From Kwoniella bestiolae CBS 10118 (taxonomy: Eukaryota > Basidiomycota > Tremellomycetes > Tremellales > Cryptococcaceae), in the NCBI RefSeq assembly GCF_000512585.2, contig NC_089241.1, forward strand, positions 1,860,001 through 1,924,000: a DNA stretch of 64,000 nucleotides, in the 5' to 3' direction. The notes beneath the pieces are model-generated. The model searched no databases. It was given only the letters and a program-made list of their open reading frames with translations, and was not told the origin of the DNA. The stretch's first letter is position 1. Each line of letters opens with the position of its first letter. A program made the translations under genes and the position numbers. Of the stretch, positions 61,910 through 64,000 are shown piece by piece.

Positions 61910-62814
61910 CTACTTCCGTGACTCGGTACTATTCTCCTCGACGTTCATCTTGGGGAACGAGCTCAGTATCCCATCGATACTCAGACCTAATCCCTTGAGT
62001 TTGTTGGCAGTACTATGTGTGCCTCTGGGTCCATACGACTTCATGAAATACCCCGTGCGATCGTCCCCGGGAGGGGAAGGGGTATCGGCATAATCCGATA
62101 ACCACGTTGGACTGGTCGAGGAGCTGGAACGCGAACGCGGTGGTCTGGATCTAGCGAGACTCGCAGCAGTGGGCGAGGAATAATTCTTTTCAATGAGCGA
62201 TATCCTTCGTTGGACATCACCTCCCAGAGATGATATTCGAGATCTGGGTCCGGTAGGTAAGGACGCAGCCTGGCTCAATGATTCTGACGCTGAGGATGAC
62301 GCATTTTCGGGATGAGGGTGGGATTCGTCCTCGCTCGATTGCTCAGCAATGGGAAGGATGACTGAACACTCCTCGTCCGCCGCATCTGCACCCTTCTTCA
62401 TTATCTCATCTTTCTCTTCAGGAAAATAACGATCCCATAACTCTTTGTAAACATCCAACGCATTCCGTCCATTCCTTGGATTAACGAAATTACGATTCTT
62501 GAACGTAATCACCTCCTTCAGGTAAGATTGTCTCGTATCATCGGATAAGGTGGGGTCAGAGATGATTTGATGAGTGAGGGTAAAACTTTTGGTGGCATCT
62601 AGGGGGATTCGTTGGAGTTTTACAGTATGTCAGCTGTATGCTCTGTGAGATGGGGCGATTCACGATATGAAGAGCTGTATCGAACATAGCACGACTCACG
62701 CGCATGATCCTCATCCGTGATCTCCTCAGGCGAGAACTGCGACGTAAAGTCATCGCATATCCCGGGTTGGTGGTAGTTCTCATCATCGATGATGACGGAT
62801 TTCGGTTGAGGCAT
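61910..62814 (-). CDS. Tandem paralogue B of unknown family, 267 aa
   Basis: Two exons, 62814-62700 and 62598-61910, total 267 residues. Exon 1 starts MPQPKSVIIDDENYHQPGIC and ends in DEDHA; exon 2 continues KSFTLTHQIISDPTLSDD. The conserved core is VITFKNRNFVNPRNGRNALD and YKELWDRYFPEE. A Ser/Pro-rich half follows (VQRRISLIEKNYSSP, RPPRSRSSSSTSP) with GDDRTGYFMKSYGPRG and a C-terminus ending FPKMNVEENSTESRK. Intron phase and the distance from intron to the TFKxR motif (36 residues) equal those of paralogue A, so the pair arose by tandem duplication. Not a family I recognise. The Ser/Arg-rich part could be phosphorylated and disordered. Confidence 0.8.
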
Positions 62815-63430
62815 CTTATCCTGGGCGATAGATCACGAGTGGCTTGAGATTTTTGAGCGGGCGGCTATGAACTGTGATACTATCTCGAATAAGAGAGAAG
62901 AATAAAGAAAAAAGTCAAGCCTAGGTATAACTGACCAAGGGCTCGGGATTGTTGTCGAAAATGGGAAAGACAGTATTTTCAATCTCAGCTCAACCACATT
63001 CAAATCATCCTTTCATCGCCTTCTGCCTCATGGCGCGTTTCACCTGAAAGGTAAAGCTGGTTGTTATATCCTTCATAGTTTGACTATATACACTTTTAAT
63101 GATCTGCTTTGGATGTGTACCGTATTATGCCCTTCCGAAGCGCGCAAGGATAACACCGGCAGTATATATCAATTCCGCGTCGAACGGAACGGTGATGTGA
63201 GCCACAGTGGAACTCCGGTATTTGGACTGAGATCGTCTCAAGGAGGCTGGTATGATGTAGTACCCCGCTCGGAAGGATATGCCAAGAAAAAGTTGCAGCA
63301 TCCAGATTAGATATAATAGCAAGAAACAAGAATATAGCTCGACGGACATCATCGCGAGGACGTCGAAGCTACTCAACTACCACCTAGGTTTGGCCCGCCT
63401 ACCACCAGTCCTGATCCTACAGTACACCGC
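62815..63430. promoter_or_regulatory. Upstream region of paralogue B and decarboxylase 3' flank
   Basis: 616 bases; the + strand ORF at 63080-63310 begins with TTG and shows no domain. Nothing else is supported. Confidence 0.4.
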
Positions 63431-64000
63431 TCAATTTGCACGAACAACCTCTTCCCCCTTCCCCACCTGCTCCAACACCTCCAGCACGATCCCCAAATCC
63501 CTCCCCTCCTCCGTAAGGTAATCACTAACCGCCATCCTAACCGCGCCATTCCCCCTCCAAGACGTCGCAGAGACGTACATCCTCCTCGAATCGTTTATAG
63601 CCTTTGTCAATTTCACCGAAGCGGAAGGATCGGAAGGTGGGAAGGGCGAATCCCCGGTCGCGCGGAATAAAACTATATTTGAGGGTATGATGGCCCCACT
63701 GGAAGAGAGGTATGAAGGAGATGGGTTGAGAAGCTCGTATGATTTTGATTCGGAGATCCATTGAGCTACTGATCGAGCGAAGAGGATATTCCGTGTGACG
63801 ATATCTATGGCGAGTACAAAACATTCAGTTAGCTATTTGAGGTCCAGTATGACTCCAGGAAGAGCTCACCCCTGTACCCCTCTTTACCTAGACTCAACAA
63901 GCTAGCTAACAGAGGTAATGCCCTGAACCTCCTCGAGTTCTCTATATTCACGAATAGCGGACTTGGCACATCGGCCGCTGAGACTGTACCCTCTGGTAAG
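63431..64000 (-). CDS. PLP-dependent (aromatic L-amino-acid/tyrosine-type) decarboxylase, C-terminal part
   Basis: Group II pyridoxal-phosphate decarboxylase; the start lies beyond the right edge. The visible part reads VPSPLFVNIENSRRFRALPL, LLSLGKEGYRD, then after a short intron IVTRNILFARSVAQWISESK, and near the end the family's C-terminal motif: INDSRRMYVSATSWRGNGAV, RMAVSDYLTEEGRDLGIVLE. It ends VVRAN-stop at 63431. The Lys that binds PLP is outside the window, so substrate (tyrosine, DOPA, glutamate-like) cannot be told. Two or three exons are visible. Confidence 0.85.

Noticed and set aside
63080..63310. 76-codon + strand ORF
   Set aside because: Starts with TTG and overlaps equally long ORFs on the other strand; no support.

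Overview
The window is nuclear DNA from a basidiomycete yeast, most likely a tremellomycete related to Cryptococcus or Kwoniella. Genes are dense and cut by many introns of about 45-75 bases, with GTGAGT/GTAAGT donors, CTGAC- or CTAAC-like branch sites and YAG acceptors. No transposon, rRNA gene or CRISPR array was recognised. Both ends cut a gene: RPO41 on the left and a PLP-dependent decarboxylase on the right.

Left part (1-28.9 kb): the 3' part of RPO41 (mitochondrial RNA polymerase), STE11 (SAM/RA-domain MAPKKK of the mating pathway), two divergent paralogous family-2 glycosyltransferases, a 100-residue membrane protein split by an intron, TSR1 (40S ribosome maturation), an intron-containing tRNA-Lys(CTT), ETF1 (electron transfer flavoprotein alpha) and PRT1 (eIF3b). 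RPO41, STE11, ETF1 and PRT1 are all residents of the Cryptococcus neoformans MAT locus. This stretch therefore looks like a mating-type (P/R) region, its flank, or its pre-fusion ancestor. I recognised no pheromone, STE3, STE12, STE20 or homeodomain gene here.

Middle part (29-56 kb): an SNT2-like BAH/PHD/SANT chromatin reader, mitochondrial-type succinate-semialdehyde dehydrogenase, a type II membrane gamma-glutamyltranspeptidase with an 8-base micro-exon, an unknown membrane protein with a SAP-like N-terminus, a SEC72-like TPR protein, a syntaxin-6/TLG1 SNARE flanked by two small single-pass membrane proteins, the SEA/GATOR2 subunit WDR59/MTC5, and a DUF218 membrane protein.

Right part (56-64 kb): cohesin RAD21, a 173-residue orphan, a tandem pair of unrecognised paralogues with the same intron phase, and the decarboxylase. 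In the left-hand paralogue an in-frame TGA interrupts a frame that stays open for 58 more codons, in which a GYF motif shared with its sister reappears. This is either stop-codon readthrough or a recent truncation.

Exon boundaries were read by eye from splice signals and protein continuity. No search or alignment was run.
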